This document shows positions 7,111-15,364 of a stretch of 19,877 nucleotides of DNA, piece by piece. Source of the stretch: Campylobacterales bacterium (GTDB taxonomy: Bacteria > Campylobacterota > Campylobacteria > Campylobacterales > QNZT01); contig DQTU01000220.1 in assembly GCA_015662615.1 (NCBI GenBank), positions 1 to 19,877 on the forward strand. Reading direction: 5' to 3'. Numbering within the stretch: position 1 is the stretch's first letter; each line of letters begins with the position of its first letter. Under the pieces are notes generated by a model. That model was given only the letters and a program-made list of their open reading frames with translations, was not told the DNA's origin and did no database searches. The position numbers were made by a program, and so were the translations under genes.

Positions 7111-9933
7111 ATGTTTCAAAAAATTTTAAAACCTGCAATTTTACTCATAAATAAACTTTCCTTTAAAGCAAAAATATTACTAATTTCAACTATTCTCATT
7201 TTACCGATGATAGTGCCAACTTATAATACTTTCATATTTAATATTAATGAAAACAAAGCATTAAATAAACATACAATTGGACTTAACTACAATAAATATA
7301 ATTACGAAATCATAAAACTATTAGCCAAACATAGAGGTATGGTAAACAGTTATCTAAATGGCAAAAAAATTCTAAAACAAAAAATATTACTAATAGAACA
7401 AGATGTAGACAACCTTGAAAAGAAGTTCATCACATACGATACAAATAATTTAAATATTTTCAAAGGAAACTTTTTATTCATTGAGATGATAAATAAGTGG
7501 GAATTTTTAAAACTAAATAACATATCAAAAGAGAAAAGAAAAACTATTTTTGATAAACATACTAAGTTGATCATGGAGATGATAGAAAATGAAAAACTAA
7601 TCTCTCAAAAAACCCATTTTAACTCCAGTTATAATGCCAAACTAAACTATATATCGAGACTTTTATCAGATGACATCCCTAAATTAACCGAGATAACAGG
7701 GCGGGTTCAAAGTTTAGGTGCTGGTATACTTGTAAAAAAGTATATTACAGAAAATGAAAAGAAATATATTTTAAAATTAATATTTATAACAAATGAAAAA
7801 CTCTCATTTCTCAAAAATAATAAATCTTTAATAGGTGAAAAGAACTACATAGAACTTAATAAGCTCTTGCAAAAAACACTTAGTAAATTTCAACTCATTT
7901 CTCAACTACTTGATAAACATGTGCTAGAAACAACTACACTAAACTATAATTTTGATAAATATTTTAAAGTATCACAGAATACTATTGAAGCCCAAAGTAC
8001 TTACTATAAAAATCTTGGAAATTTATATGAAAACATATCCAATAAGAAGCTTCAAGATAACAAGAGTACGCTTCTTTGGTTATTGGCAGGACTTATTTTT
8101 ATGCTCCTTGGATCAATATACACACTTACTGCCTTTTATACTTCTATTATAGCAAGCTTAGAAAAACTAAAACTTGCATCCACAATGGTAGCAGAAGGAA
8201 AGTATAATACCATTATATACTCAACAACAAATGATGAAATTGGAGATGCTATAAATGCATTCAACCACATGAGTGATAAGTTAAGTACAAATATCTCATT
8301 TTTAGATGCATACAAAATGGCTATAGATGAAACTAGTATAGTTTCAAAAACTGACAAAAAAGGTGTCGTTACTTATGTAAACAGACAGTTTTGTGAAGTA
8401 TCAGGCTACACAAAAAAAGAGATTATTGGAAGACATCACAATATCGTACGACATCCGGATATGGCAAAAGAAGTTTTTGCTGATTTATGGAAAACAATTT
8501 CATCTAAAAAAACTTGGAAAGGCGTCATTAAAAACAGAAAGAAAGATGGTAGTTTCTATATCGTTGATGCAACAATTATACCACTACTTGATAAAGAGGG
8601 AGAAATTATTGAGTATGTTGCAGTAAGACATGATATCACGGAGTTAGAACAGCAAAAAGAGAAACATAAAATTGATGAATTGACACTGCTTCCAAATAGA
8701 ATCAAACTTTTAGAAGATATCAAAATCTTTAATGATCCTCTACTTATGAGAATTAACTTAAACAATTTTTCAAATTTAAATGACTTTTATGGTTATGTAG
8801 TTGGAGATAAAGTTCTAATCCATATCGCCAATTTACTCCATCAGATGTCAGAAGATATGGGCTGTTTTGTTTACAAACTACATGCTGATGACTTTGCAAT
8901 TCTTTTCAAAAGAGGATACCACACCAAAGAGACTTTTGAAAATATAATTGTAAAAATTACAAAACTTATAGAGTCAAGTGATATAGCATGTGATGAAACT
9001 AGTTGTATACATATCAAGATAACATCAGGTATCGCATTTTTAGATGATGACAAAAATACGCTATTTTCAGATGCAAATATAGCACTAAAAAATGCAAAGT
9101 TTGAACATAAATCCTATTTGATATATGATAAGTCCTTAAGAAAAGATGATGATTATGCCCAAAACATGGTATGGATTAAAAAAATTCAAGATGCAATCGC
9201 TGAAGATAGAATTCGACCATTTTTTCAACCCATCATAGATAATAAAACAGGTCTTATAACAAAGTATGAGGCACTTGTGAGGTTGGTTGAAAATAGTGGA
9301 AAAATCATTACTCCATTCTTCTTTTTAGATATTGCAAAAAAAGCAGACTTATACAAACAAATTACTAAAATCATGATTGATAAAACCTTTGAAAAGTTTG
9401 AACAATATGAAGATTTTGAATTCTCAATCAATCTTACAATTGACGATATAACAAACCAAGATACTGTGAATTATATACTGACTAAACTCTCAAACTATAC
9501 AAATCCTAAAAGAGTAATTTTTGAAGTCGTTGAGTCTGAAGAAATTCAAGATTATAAAGAGATCAATAGCTTTATAAAAAATATCAAAGCATATGGTGCA
9601 AAAATTGCAATTGATGATTTTGGAAGTGGGTATGCAAATTTTGAGCATATCCTTACACTTGATGCTGATTTTATCAAGATAGACGGTAGTTTAATTAAAA
9701 ACATAAACAAAGATAGAAATGCACTTATCATCACAGAAGCCATTATCGAGTTTTCAAAAAAACTAAACCGTAAAACTATTGTTGAGTATGTCCACAATGA
9801 AGATATTTATGACATTGTAAAAGCTTATGGTGCTGATTATTCTCAAGGGTTTTATTTAGGTGAACCTAAAGAAGAATTAGTCTCTACAACATCAACTTTA
9901 AAAACTCAAAAGCCTCTAAAAACTCTCTCTTAA
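7111..9933 (+). CDS. Membrane sensor with HAMP, Aer-like PAS, degenerate GGDEF and intact EAL; probable c-di-GMP phosphodiesterase
   Basis: This 940-residue protein has, in order: TM1 (about 22-41), a helical periplasmic region of about 280 residues, TM2 (about 321-345), HAMP (about 346-398), PAS (about 405-510), GGDEF (about 520-665) and EAL (about 690-925). Near residues 71-77 the periplasmic part has LAKHRGM, resembling the ERG motif of NIT-type four-helix sensors (weak). The PAS has NIVRHPDM (444-451) and W469-KGVIKNRKKDG, the hallmark of Aer-type FAD-binding PAS domains. GGDEF is replaced by HADDF (591-595), so cyclase activity is unlikely. EAL keeps E720, N774, FEVVES (804-809), D835-D836, K856, E892 and Q912, so hydrolysis of c-di-GMP is likely. 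AGGATGG precedes the ATG. The 3' end overlaps the fliR 3' end by 50 bp on the other strand. Confidence 0.9.
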   Translation: MFQKILKPAILLINKLSFKAKILLISTILILPMIVPTYNTFIFNINENKALNKHTIGLNYNKYNYEIIKLLAKHRGMVNSYLNGKKILKQKILLIEQDVDNLEKKFITYDTNNLNIFKGNFLFIEMINKWEFLKLNNISKEKRKTIFDKHTKLIMEMIENEKLISQKTHFNSSYNAKLNYISRLLSDDIPKLTEITGRVQSLGAGILVKKYITENEKKYILKLIFITNEKLSFLKNNKSLIGEKNYIELNKLLQKTLSKFQLISQLLDKHVLETTTLNYNFDKYFKVSQNTIEAQSTYYKNLGNLYENISNKKLQDNKSTLLWLLAGLIFMLLGSIYTLTAFYTSIIASLEKLKLASTMVAEGKYNTIIYSTTNDEIGDAINAFNHMSDKLSTNISFLDAYKMAIDETSIVSKTDKKGVVTYVNRQFCEVSGYTKKEIIGRHHNIVRHPDMAKEVFADLWKTISSKKTWKGVIKNRKKDGSFYIVDATIIPLLDKEGEIIEYVAVRHDITELEQQKEKHKIDELTLLPNRIKLLEDIKIFNDPLLMRINLNNFSNLNDFYGYVVGDKVLIHIANLLHQMSEDMGCFVYKLHADDFAILFKRGYHTKETFENIIVKITKLIESSDIACDETSCIHIKITSGIAFLDDDKNTLFSDANIALKNAKFEHKSYLIYDKSLRKDDDYAQNMVWIKKIQDAIAEDRIRPFFQPIIDNKTGLITKYEALVRLVENSGKIITPFFFLDIAKKADLYKQITKIMIDKTFEKFEQYEDFEFSINLTIDDITNQDTVNYILTKLSNYTNPKRVIFEVVESEEIQDYKEINSFIKNIKAYGAKIAIDDFGSGYANFEHILTLDADFIKIDGSLIKNINKDRNALIITEAIIEFSKKLNRKTIVEYVHNEDIYDIVKAYGADYSQGFYLGEPKEELVSTTSTLKTQKPLKTLS

Positions 9934-10651
9934 ATATATTCATCATTGCACCTAAAACTGCAGCAAGCACCATGATGGATAAAAATATTTTGATGGGAAA
10001 ACCAACCACTAAAAGGTTAAATTGAGGCATTGTTTTCATAAGCATTCCAAAGATGACATCTGAGAGAATTGATAGTGCCATGATGGGAAAAGCTATGATA
10101 AAACCCATAACAAATAAATGCGTAAAAGCCGAACTTAAATACTTCCAAATAAATGGCTCCGGGTAAAATCCACCAAGTTCAATTGAGCCCATTGTCTCAT
10201 TTAAAAAAAGTAGCATCAAATGGTGTCCATCAAAGGCAAGCAACATCATGATGGCAAGAAGCGTCAAGATATTTGAGATAATTGGCGTGTTGGTTCCCGT
10301 AGTTGGATCCATAACTGAAGCCATCGAAAACCCCATAACCATGGCAATCTGCATACCTGCAAGTCCAAGAGCTCCAAAAATCATGTTAAGCACCAATCCT
10401 GCAATAAATCCAAGCATAAACTCACTAAGCACCATCAAGATAAGATCACTAATATTTACAGGTACGGCACTTAATGTAACAGCTGGAAAAAAAAGGATAC
10501 TTAGATAAAATATCAGAGCACTTTTAACCATAACAGAGATCGAGGTATGAGAGTAAAATGGAAAAAAAGCCATAACACCACTAATTCTAGAGAAGAGTAG
10601 AAAAAAGATAATTGCATTATCTTCGGTTATAAAGTCAGCTAACTGAGTCAT
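9884..10651 (-). CDS. fliR: Flagellar export apparatus protein FliR
   Basis: The 255-residue product is very hydrophobic, with about six membrane segments, and matches FliR in length. The family segments are visible: IFFLLFSRISGVMAFFPFYS near the start, FMLGFIAGLVLNMIFGALGLAGMQIAMVMGFSMASVMDP in the middle, and PQFNLLVVGFPIKIFLSI near the end. FliR is part of the inner-membrane gate of the flagellar type III export machine with FliP, FliQ and FlhB. It follows the ABC ATPase gene by 6 bp and so lies at the end of the rpsB-tsf-ABC run. Its last 50 bp are also used, on the opposite strand, by the C-terminus of the GGDEF/EAL gene. Confidence 0.94.
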   Translation of the reverse strand: MTQLADFITEDNAIIFFLLFSRISGVMAFFPFYSHTSISVMVKSALIFYLSILFFPAVTLSAVPVNISDLILMVLSEFMLGFIAGLVLNMIFGALGLAGMQIAMVMGFSMASVMDPTTGTNTPIISNILTLLAIMMLLAFDGHHLMLLFLNETMGSIELGGFYPEPFIWKYLSSAFTHLFVMGFIIAFPIMALSILSDVIFGMLMKTMPQFNLLVVGFPIKIFLSIMVLAAVLGAMMNIFKREFLEAFEFLKLML

Positions 10652-10657
10652 ATCCGC

Positions 10658-11350
10658 TCATACCGTAACTGGAAATAACCTCTTATCTTGAAGTCTATAC
10701 GCACTATTGCAACGACTTGCAACTTTTTCATCATGCGTGACGATAAAAAGTCCTGCGTTATTTTTTTCGATATATTCAAGCATCACTTCCATAACTTCAT
10801 TTGCGGTTTCTCTATCTAAATTTCCTGTAGGTTCATCTGCAAAAATAAGTTTTGGTTTTTTAAGAAGCACTCTGGCAATTGAAACTCTTTGCTGCTGTCC
10901 ACCTGAAAGTTCAGAAACATTTTGGTGCATTGTATCTTCAATTTTGAGTTTTTTTATCAAATCCATATCTATAGAATTTCCAGAAATCATAGAAGATATT
11001 TCCAAATTTTCCCTAACACTAAATCCTTTAAAAAGGTAATGCGATTGAAAAATAATTCCTATATCATGTCTTCGAATATCTAAAAGTTTTTTATCACCTT
11101 GTTCATACATAAAACCATCACCATATATCACTTCACCGTGTTGGGGCTTCAAAAGTGTTGCAAGGATATGAAGCAAAGTCGATTTTCCACTTCCGCTAAC
11201 ACCTAAAACTGCTATAGCCTCTTTTTGATGGATATTTATATCAACATTTTCAAATAGTGTGTAGTCAAATGCATGGGAGAGTCCAGAGGCACGTAAAATA
11301 GTTTTTACGCCTCCAGATTGAGAATCATGAAATGAAGTAGTGGTATTCAT
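10658..11350 (-). CDS. ABC transporter ATP-binding protein, LolD/MacB-like
   Basis: This 230-residue nucleotide-binding subunit has Walker A GVSGSGKST (50-58), the Q loop FQSHYLF (101-107), signature LSGGQ (148-152), Walker B with LIFADEPTGNLD (168-179) and the switch His in IVTHD. The DEPTGNLD wording and the length point to the LolD/MacB/FtsE-type group, which drives lipoprotein release, mechanotransmission or efflux systems. No permease gene is adjacent, so the partner is unknown. I recall an ABC ATPase at this position next to fliR in C. jejuni (Cj1180c). A strong AAGGAG precedes the ATG, and the gene lies 16 bp after tsf. Confidence 0.88.
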   Translation of the reverse strand: MNTTTSFHDSQSGGVKTILRASGLSHAFDYTLFENVDINIHQKEAIAVLGVSGSGKSTLLHILATLLKPQHGEVIYGDGFMYEQGDKKLLDIRRHDIGIIFQSHYLFKGFSVRENLEISSMISGNSIDMDLIKKLKIEDTMHQNVSELSGGQQQRVSIARVLLKKPKLIFADEPTGNLDRETANEVMEVMLEYIEKNNAGLFIVTHDEKVASRCNSAYRLQDKRLFPVTV

Positions 11351-11366
11351 AATTCTCCTTTGTTAT

Positions 11367-12431
11367 CTATTTTAATTGTGCTTCAACCTCAGCGGCAAAA
11401 TCATCAACTTTCTTTTCAAGACCTTCGCCAAGATCATATTTTACATAATCAACTAACTCAATTGTTCCACCAAGCTCTTTTGCTTTTTCAGCAACAACTT
11501 GCTCAATAGTTTTTTTATCGTCCATTACGAAAAATTGACTTAAAAGCGCCAATTGCTGATCAAGTTGAGTATTGTCAGCAACAAAACGCTCTAATTGACC
11601 AGGGATAATTCTATCCCAAATTTTCTCAGGTTTACCTTGTGCTTTAAGATCAGCTTCCATATCAGCTTTTGCTTGAACCATCGCTTCGTCAGTTAATTGC
11701 AACTTACTTACAAACTGAGGAATTCTTTTTTCTGGTTTTTTAAGACGTCTAAGCTCTTCATTCTCTTTTTCAATATCAGCGATAATAGCAATATTCTCTT
11801 TTTCAATAAAATCAGCATCTAGCTCTTTGTAGCTTAAAACTGTAGGTTTCATAGCTGCTGCGTGCATTGAGATATTTTTAAGAAGCTCTTTTACACCTTC
11901 AGCTGTTTTTGCACTATCACATGCAGCTCCAATTATAACTCCAACTCTACCATTTTGATGACCATAACCATTAACAACACCATTTGCACCAGATGCAATG
12001 GTAGCAAATCTTCTTAATAGTACATTTTCACCAATTTTAGAAACCTCAGTTCCAAAATACTCTTCAAAATCTACACCATTCACTTGTGTTTTTGCAAGCT
12101 CTTCATGTGTTGCAACACCAGAGGTTTGTAAATGAAGCGTTGTACCTTTTGTAAAGTTTATAAAGCCATCATTTTGTGCAACAAAGTCAGTTTCAGAGTT
12201 AATTTCACTAATCGTTGCTTTTGTAAAATCATCACTTACAACAACAGAAACTAAACCTTCACTTGCAAGTCTGTCAGATTTTTTAGCTGCTCTTCCAAGA
12301 CCTTTTTCACGAAGAAGATCCATCGCTTTTTCGACATCACCTTCAGTCTCAACAAGTGCTTTTTTACAATCCATCATACCAGCACCTGAAAGTTCTCTGA
12401 GCTCTTTAACCATTCCAGCAGAAATTGACAT
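11367..12431 (-). CDS. tsf: Translation elongation factor Ts
   Basis: The 354-residue product has the N-terminal UBA-like domain (VKELRELSGAGMMDCKKALVE) and the TDFVAQND motif (81-88) that contacts EF-Tu. EF-Ts recycles EF-Tu by exchanging GDP for GTP. It is longer than the E. coli protein (about 283), as is usual in the Campylobacterota; the extra length lies in the core and C-terminal region. The ATG overlaps the rpsB stop by one base (TAATG at 12429-12433), so translation is coupled to S2. Identification is certain. Confidence 0.98.
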   Translation of the reverse strand: MSISAGMVKELRELSGAGMMDCKKALVETEGDVEKAMDLLREKGLGRAAKKSDRLASEGLVSVVVSDDFTKATISEINSETDFVAQNDGFINFTKGTTLHLQTSGVATHEELAKTQVNGVDFEEYFGTEVSKIGENVLLRRFATIASGANGVVNGYGHQNGRVGVIIGAACDSAKTAEGVKELLKNISMHAAAMKPTVLSYKELDADFIEKENIAIIADIEKENEELRRLKKPEKRIPQFVSKLQLTDEAMVQAKADMEADLKAQGKPEKIWDRIIPGQLERFVADNTQLDQQLALLSQFFVMDDKKTIEQVVAEKAKELGGTIELVDYVKYDLGEGLEKKVDDFAAEVEAQLK

Positions 12432-13270
12432 TATTTTTCCCCTTTTTTATCTTTAGGTGCTTCTTTAGTCTCTTCTTTTTCGCCCTCTTTAGTAGCTTCT
12501 TCAATTAAAGCTTCTTTTTCAGAATCACTGATATCACCAGATGCTACTTTTTCCTCACCTGTCTCTTTTTCTTCATCAGCACTATCTTGCTCACGAAGTG
12601 CTTTACCCTCATTAATTGCCTCAGCCATCTCTCTACAGAAAAGCTGTACTGAACGAATCGCATCATCATTCCCAGGGATTGGGAAACTAACAACATCAGG
12701 ATCACAGTTTGTATCGATTGGAGCGATTACAGGGATGTTAAGACAATTTGCCTCAGCAACTGCGATTTTCTCTTTTACTGTATCGATAATAAAGATCATA
12801 TCAGGAACAACTTTCATATCTCTGATACCACCAAGGTAATCCAAAAGTTTACCTTTTTTACGAGAAAGCATTAACGCTTCTTTTTTAGTCATAAGGTCGA
12901 TTTGACCCTCTTCTTCCATCTTCTCAATAATATCTAGTTTTCTAATTGATTTTTTAATTGTTTGGTAGTTTGTTAACATTCCACCTAACCATCTGTGGTT
13001 TACATATGGCATACCACAACTCTCAGCGTGTTCTTTGATTGCTGAAGAAGCTTGTTTTTTAGTACCAACGAACATAATTGTTTTACCTTCTGCCGCTGCA
13101 TCTCTTACTATATTATATGTGTATCTAAAATATCTCAAAGTTTTTTGTAAATCAATAATATATATTTTTTTTCTCTCGCCAAAGATATAAGGTTTCATCT
13201 TTGGATTCCATCTTCTTGTTTGATGTCCAAAGTGGACTCCGCATTCTAGTAAATCTTTCATTGTAACCAT
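12431..13270 (-). CDS. rpsB: 30S ribosomal protein S2
   Basis: The product is 279 residues from the ATG at 13268-13270, which follows AAGGAGT by about 8 nt and gives the standard S2 start VTMKDLLECGVHFGHQTRRWNPKMKPYIFGER. An upstream in-frame extension to 13348 is open by chance and runs through the leader RNA, so I reject it. S2 motifs include FVGTKKQA, VNHRWLGGMLTNYQTI, PDMIFIIDT and PVIAPIDTNCDPD. After about residue 225 comes a highly charged Glu/Lys tail, which is common in this phylum. It is the first gene of the rpsB-tsf-ABC-fliR run. Confidence 0.98.
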   Translation of the reverse strand: MVTMKDLLECGVHFGHQTRRWNPKMKPYIFGERKKIYIIDLQKTLRYFRYTYNIVRDAAAEGKTIMFVGTKKQASSAIKEHAESCGMPYVNHRWLGGMLTNYQTIKKSIRKLDIIEKMEEEGQIDLMTKKEALMLSRKKGKLLDYLGGIRDMKVVPDMIFIIDTVKEKIAVAEANCLNIPVIAPIDTNCDPDVVSFPIPGNDDAIRSVQLFCREMAEAINEGKALREQDSADEEKETGEEKVASGDISDSEKEALIEEATKEGEKEETKEAPKDKKGEK

Positions 13271-13375
13271 GACAATGACTCCTTGTGTTAATTTAGTTTG
13301 GTTTTTACCTCCACACCCCTCAACAACATAATAGTTGCAACCGTTCAAGGATTGGTGTGTGTGAATTTAAAAGCG
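13271..13375 (-). ncRNA. Candidate structured 5' leader of rpsB
   Basis: Between the likely rpsB promoter and its ribosome-binding site lie about 100 nt that are more GC-rich than the surroundings and can fold. In the RNA, CACACC (13359-13354) pairs with GGTGTG (13317-13312). Inside it, CAAC (13337-13334) pairs with GTTG (13327-13324) across a 6-nt loop. Leaders that let free S2 repress rpsB-tsf are known in other bacteria; that this one does the same is inference. I cannot match it to a named family from memory. Confidence 0.4.
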
Positions 13376-13379
13376 AGCC

Positions 13380-13385
13380 ATTTTA
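13380..13385 (-). promoter_or_regulatory. Probable -10 of the rpsB operon promoter
   Basis: Reading toward rpsB, TAAAAT (13385-13380) follows an AT-rich stretch (TTTTAAACATATTTTCAA) and would start RNA near 13373, giving a 5' UTR of about 100 nt. No clear consensus -35 is present. The position fits the candidate leader. Confidence 0.4.
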
Positions 13386-13572
13386 TTGAAAATATGTTTA
13401 AAATCTTATTAAAATGGTCTTAAAAGTCTAATTTTTCCAAAATTTAGTTAAATTAGAGCCGTATTAAGCTTAAAAATTCAATTTATTTAATTTATTGAAG
13501 AAAAGATAATATATAATTCAGTTTAATTCTGTATAATCCTGAATTATTAAGTTTAATATCAAGGTTTAATAT
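13386..13572 (+). promoter_or_regulatory. AT-rich gap with promoter and dyad upstream of the second GGDEF/EAL gene
   Basis: Together with the rpsB leader this forms a 302-bp gene-free divergent region. The plus-strand half holds TATAAT at 13532-13537, which would start RNA near 13544. A perfect 9-bp inverted repeat, ATAATTCAG (13513-13521) and CTGAATTAT (13539-13547), encloses this -10 in its 17-bp spacer. GTTTAAT occurs three times (13521, 13551, 13564). AAGG at 13561-13564 is the ribosome-binding site. I see no RNA gene or small frame here. Confidence 0.45.
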
Positions 13573-15360
13573 ATGAATTGTTTTTTTGATACAATTAAAA
13601 GTAATTTTGCACATATTTCAATCGTAACCTTACTCTCCGTTATCATTATAATCATATTATATGGTACAAATACCAATATATATATAATGATTGCACTTTT
13701 TACTATTCTTGCACTCTATTGGGCACTCCAAGTTAAACATAATCGCTTAGAAAAAAAAGTCAATACGATACATTTAGCAGATCCAAATTATAATAAAAAT
13801 CAAAATCAAATAGCCTTAAATAGTCACTATGCAACGATTGATAATCAATTTAATATTACCTATTTTAACCAACTCTTTTTAAAAGAACATGCACTTGAAA
13901 ACAAAAGTCTTTTAGGTAAAAGTCTTTTTAAGATTTTAGATATTGATCCAAAAAATGTTTTAAAAGAGCTTAAAGATAAAGGAAATTTTAATGGTATCAT
14001 TGAATCTACACACAACAATATAAGAAAATACCAAAGTCTGACTATCCAACCCACTTCAAATCATTCCAAAAAAGAGTATTTTATTATCTATCATGATGTT
14101 ACAGATTCTCTTAAAACTGACCAAGAACTTAAAGAGCAATTTTTAATCGATAAATTTACAGGTCTCTCAACTAAATCAAAATTAATGGACGATATAGAGC
14201 GTACCCCAAAACCTAGCATCTATTCAAATACACTGATTTATATCAGCATTGACTCTTTTGATGAAATCAATGAATACTTTGGCTTAGATGCAGGTAATAA
14301 AATCCTCTCTTATGTGGCAAACTGGCTCAAAAAGGAACTTCCAACAAAAGAGGCAAAACTCTACAAACTAGATTTAGATAACTTTGCAATTTTTACAACT
14401 CAAAGACTTAGTATGCCTGCTTTGAATGAATATCTCAAAAGGATTTCTGCACATATAGGAAAAGAGAACTTTTATTTTGAAGGGACAGCACTTAATCTTT
14501 CATTTACATTAGGAGCTGCACGCTGTAAAACTGATATAGTAAAATGTACATATCTCGCCCTTAAAGATGCACAGAATCTAAAAAAATCTTATAAGATTTA
14601 TAATAAAAGTTGTCAACATGATGAACGTTTTATCAAAAATATTAAGATGAACCAAACTATAAAAGATGCAATCTCTGAAAACAGAGTTGTACCTTTTTTC
14701 CAACCTATCTACAATTTAAAAACAGATAAAATAGAAAAGTATGAATCACTCATAAGAATTCAAACAAAAGACGATGGATATTTGGGACCTATAGAATTTT
14801 TAGAAATAGCGAAAAGATCAAAACTCTATCTTGAACTTTCACAATCGATGATAAAAAGCAGTTTTGAAAAACTAGAAGACTCAAATTTCCCTATCACTAT
14901 TAATTTAACAGCTGAAGATATCTTGGATAAAAAAGTATCTAACTTTATACTGAGAAGACTAAATTCTATGGGTAATGGAAACTTTATTACCTTTGAAATT
15001 GTAGAAAGTGAAAAGATTGATAACCAACTTAAGGTTAGTAACTTTATCAAAAAAGTGAAAAACTTTGGATGCAAAGTAGCAATTGATGATTTTGGAAGTG
15101 GCTACTCAAACTTTGAACAAATTCTTAAACTAGATGTAGATTTTCTTAAAATTGACGGCTCTTTAATCAAAAATATTGATACCAACAAAGATAGCGAAAT
15201 TATGACAAAGTCTATTGTCTCATTTGCAAAAGAGATGGGTATACAAACTATTGCAGAGTATGTAAGTAACGAAGCAATTTTTAATAAAGTAAAACTATTG
15301 GGCATTGATTATGCACAAGGATACCACATAGGAAAGCCAACAAATCATCTAGGTATTTAA
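13573..15360 (+). CDS. Membrane-anchored PAS-GGDEF(degenerate)-EAL protein, probable c-di-GMP phosphodiesterase
   Basis: The 595-residue product has two close membrane helices (about 16-32 and 38-54) with almost no loop, so unlike its 940-residue paralogue it has no large outside sensor. A PAS-like region follows (about 80-185), then GGDEF (about 195-345) and EAL (about 355-590). The GGDEF site reads LDLDNF (266-271), so no cyclase activity is expected. EAL reads ESL with the metal-binding E391 kept, plus N444, FEIVES (474-479), D505-D506, K526, E562 and Q582: a likely active phosphodiesterase. The EAL half is strikingly similar to that of the gene at 7111-9933 (IDDFGSGY, KIDGSLIKNI, QGY), which suggests a shared origin. 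AAGG precedes the ATG. The gene ends 4 bp from the end of convergent flhX. Confidence 0.9.
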   Translation: MNCFFDTIKSNFAHISIVTLLSVIIIIILYGTNTNIYIMIALFTILALYWALQVKHNRLEKKVNTIHLADPNYNKNQNQIALNSHYATIDNQFNITYFNQLFLKEHALENKSLLGKSLFKILDIDPKNVLKELKDKGNFNGIIESTHNNIRKYQSLTIQPTSNHSKKEYFIIYHDVTDSLKTDQELKEQFLIDKFTGLSTKSKLMDDIERTPKPSIYSNTLIYISIDSFDEINEYFGLDAGNKILSYVANWLKKELPTKEAKLYKLDLDNFAIFTTQRLSMPALNEYLKRISAHIGKENFYFEGTALNLSFTLGAARCKTDIVKCTYLALKDAQNLKKSYKIYNKSCQHDERFIKNIKMNQTIKDAISENRVVPFFQPIYNLKTDKIEKYESLIRIQTKDDGYLGPIEFLEIAKRSKLYLELSQSMIKSSFEKLEDSNFPITINLTAEDILDKKVSNFILRRLNSMGNGNFITFEIVESEKIDNQLKVSNFIKKVKNFGCKVAIDDFGSGYSNFEQILKLDVDFLKIDGSLIKNIDTNKDSEIMTKSIVSFAKEMGIQTIAEYVSNEAIFNKVKLLGIDYAQGYHIGKPTNHLGI

Positions 15361-15364
15361 ACCT

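Noticed and set aside
13271..13348. A 26-residue N-terminal extension of ribosomal protein S2.
   Set aside because: It lies over the structured leader, precedes the strong AAGGAG site and does not resemble S2; the frame is open by chance.
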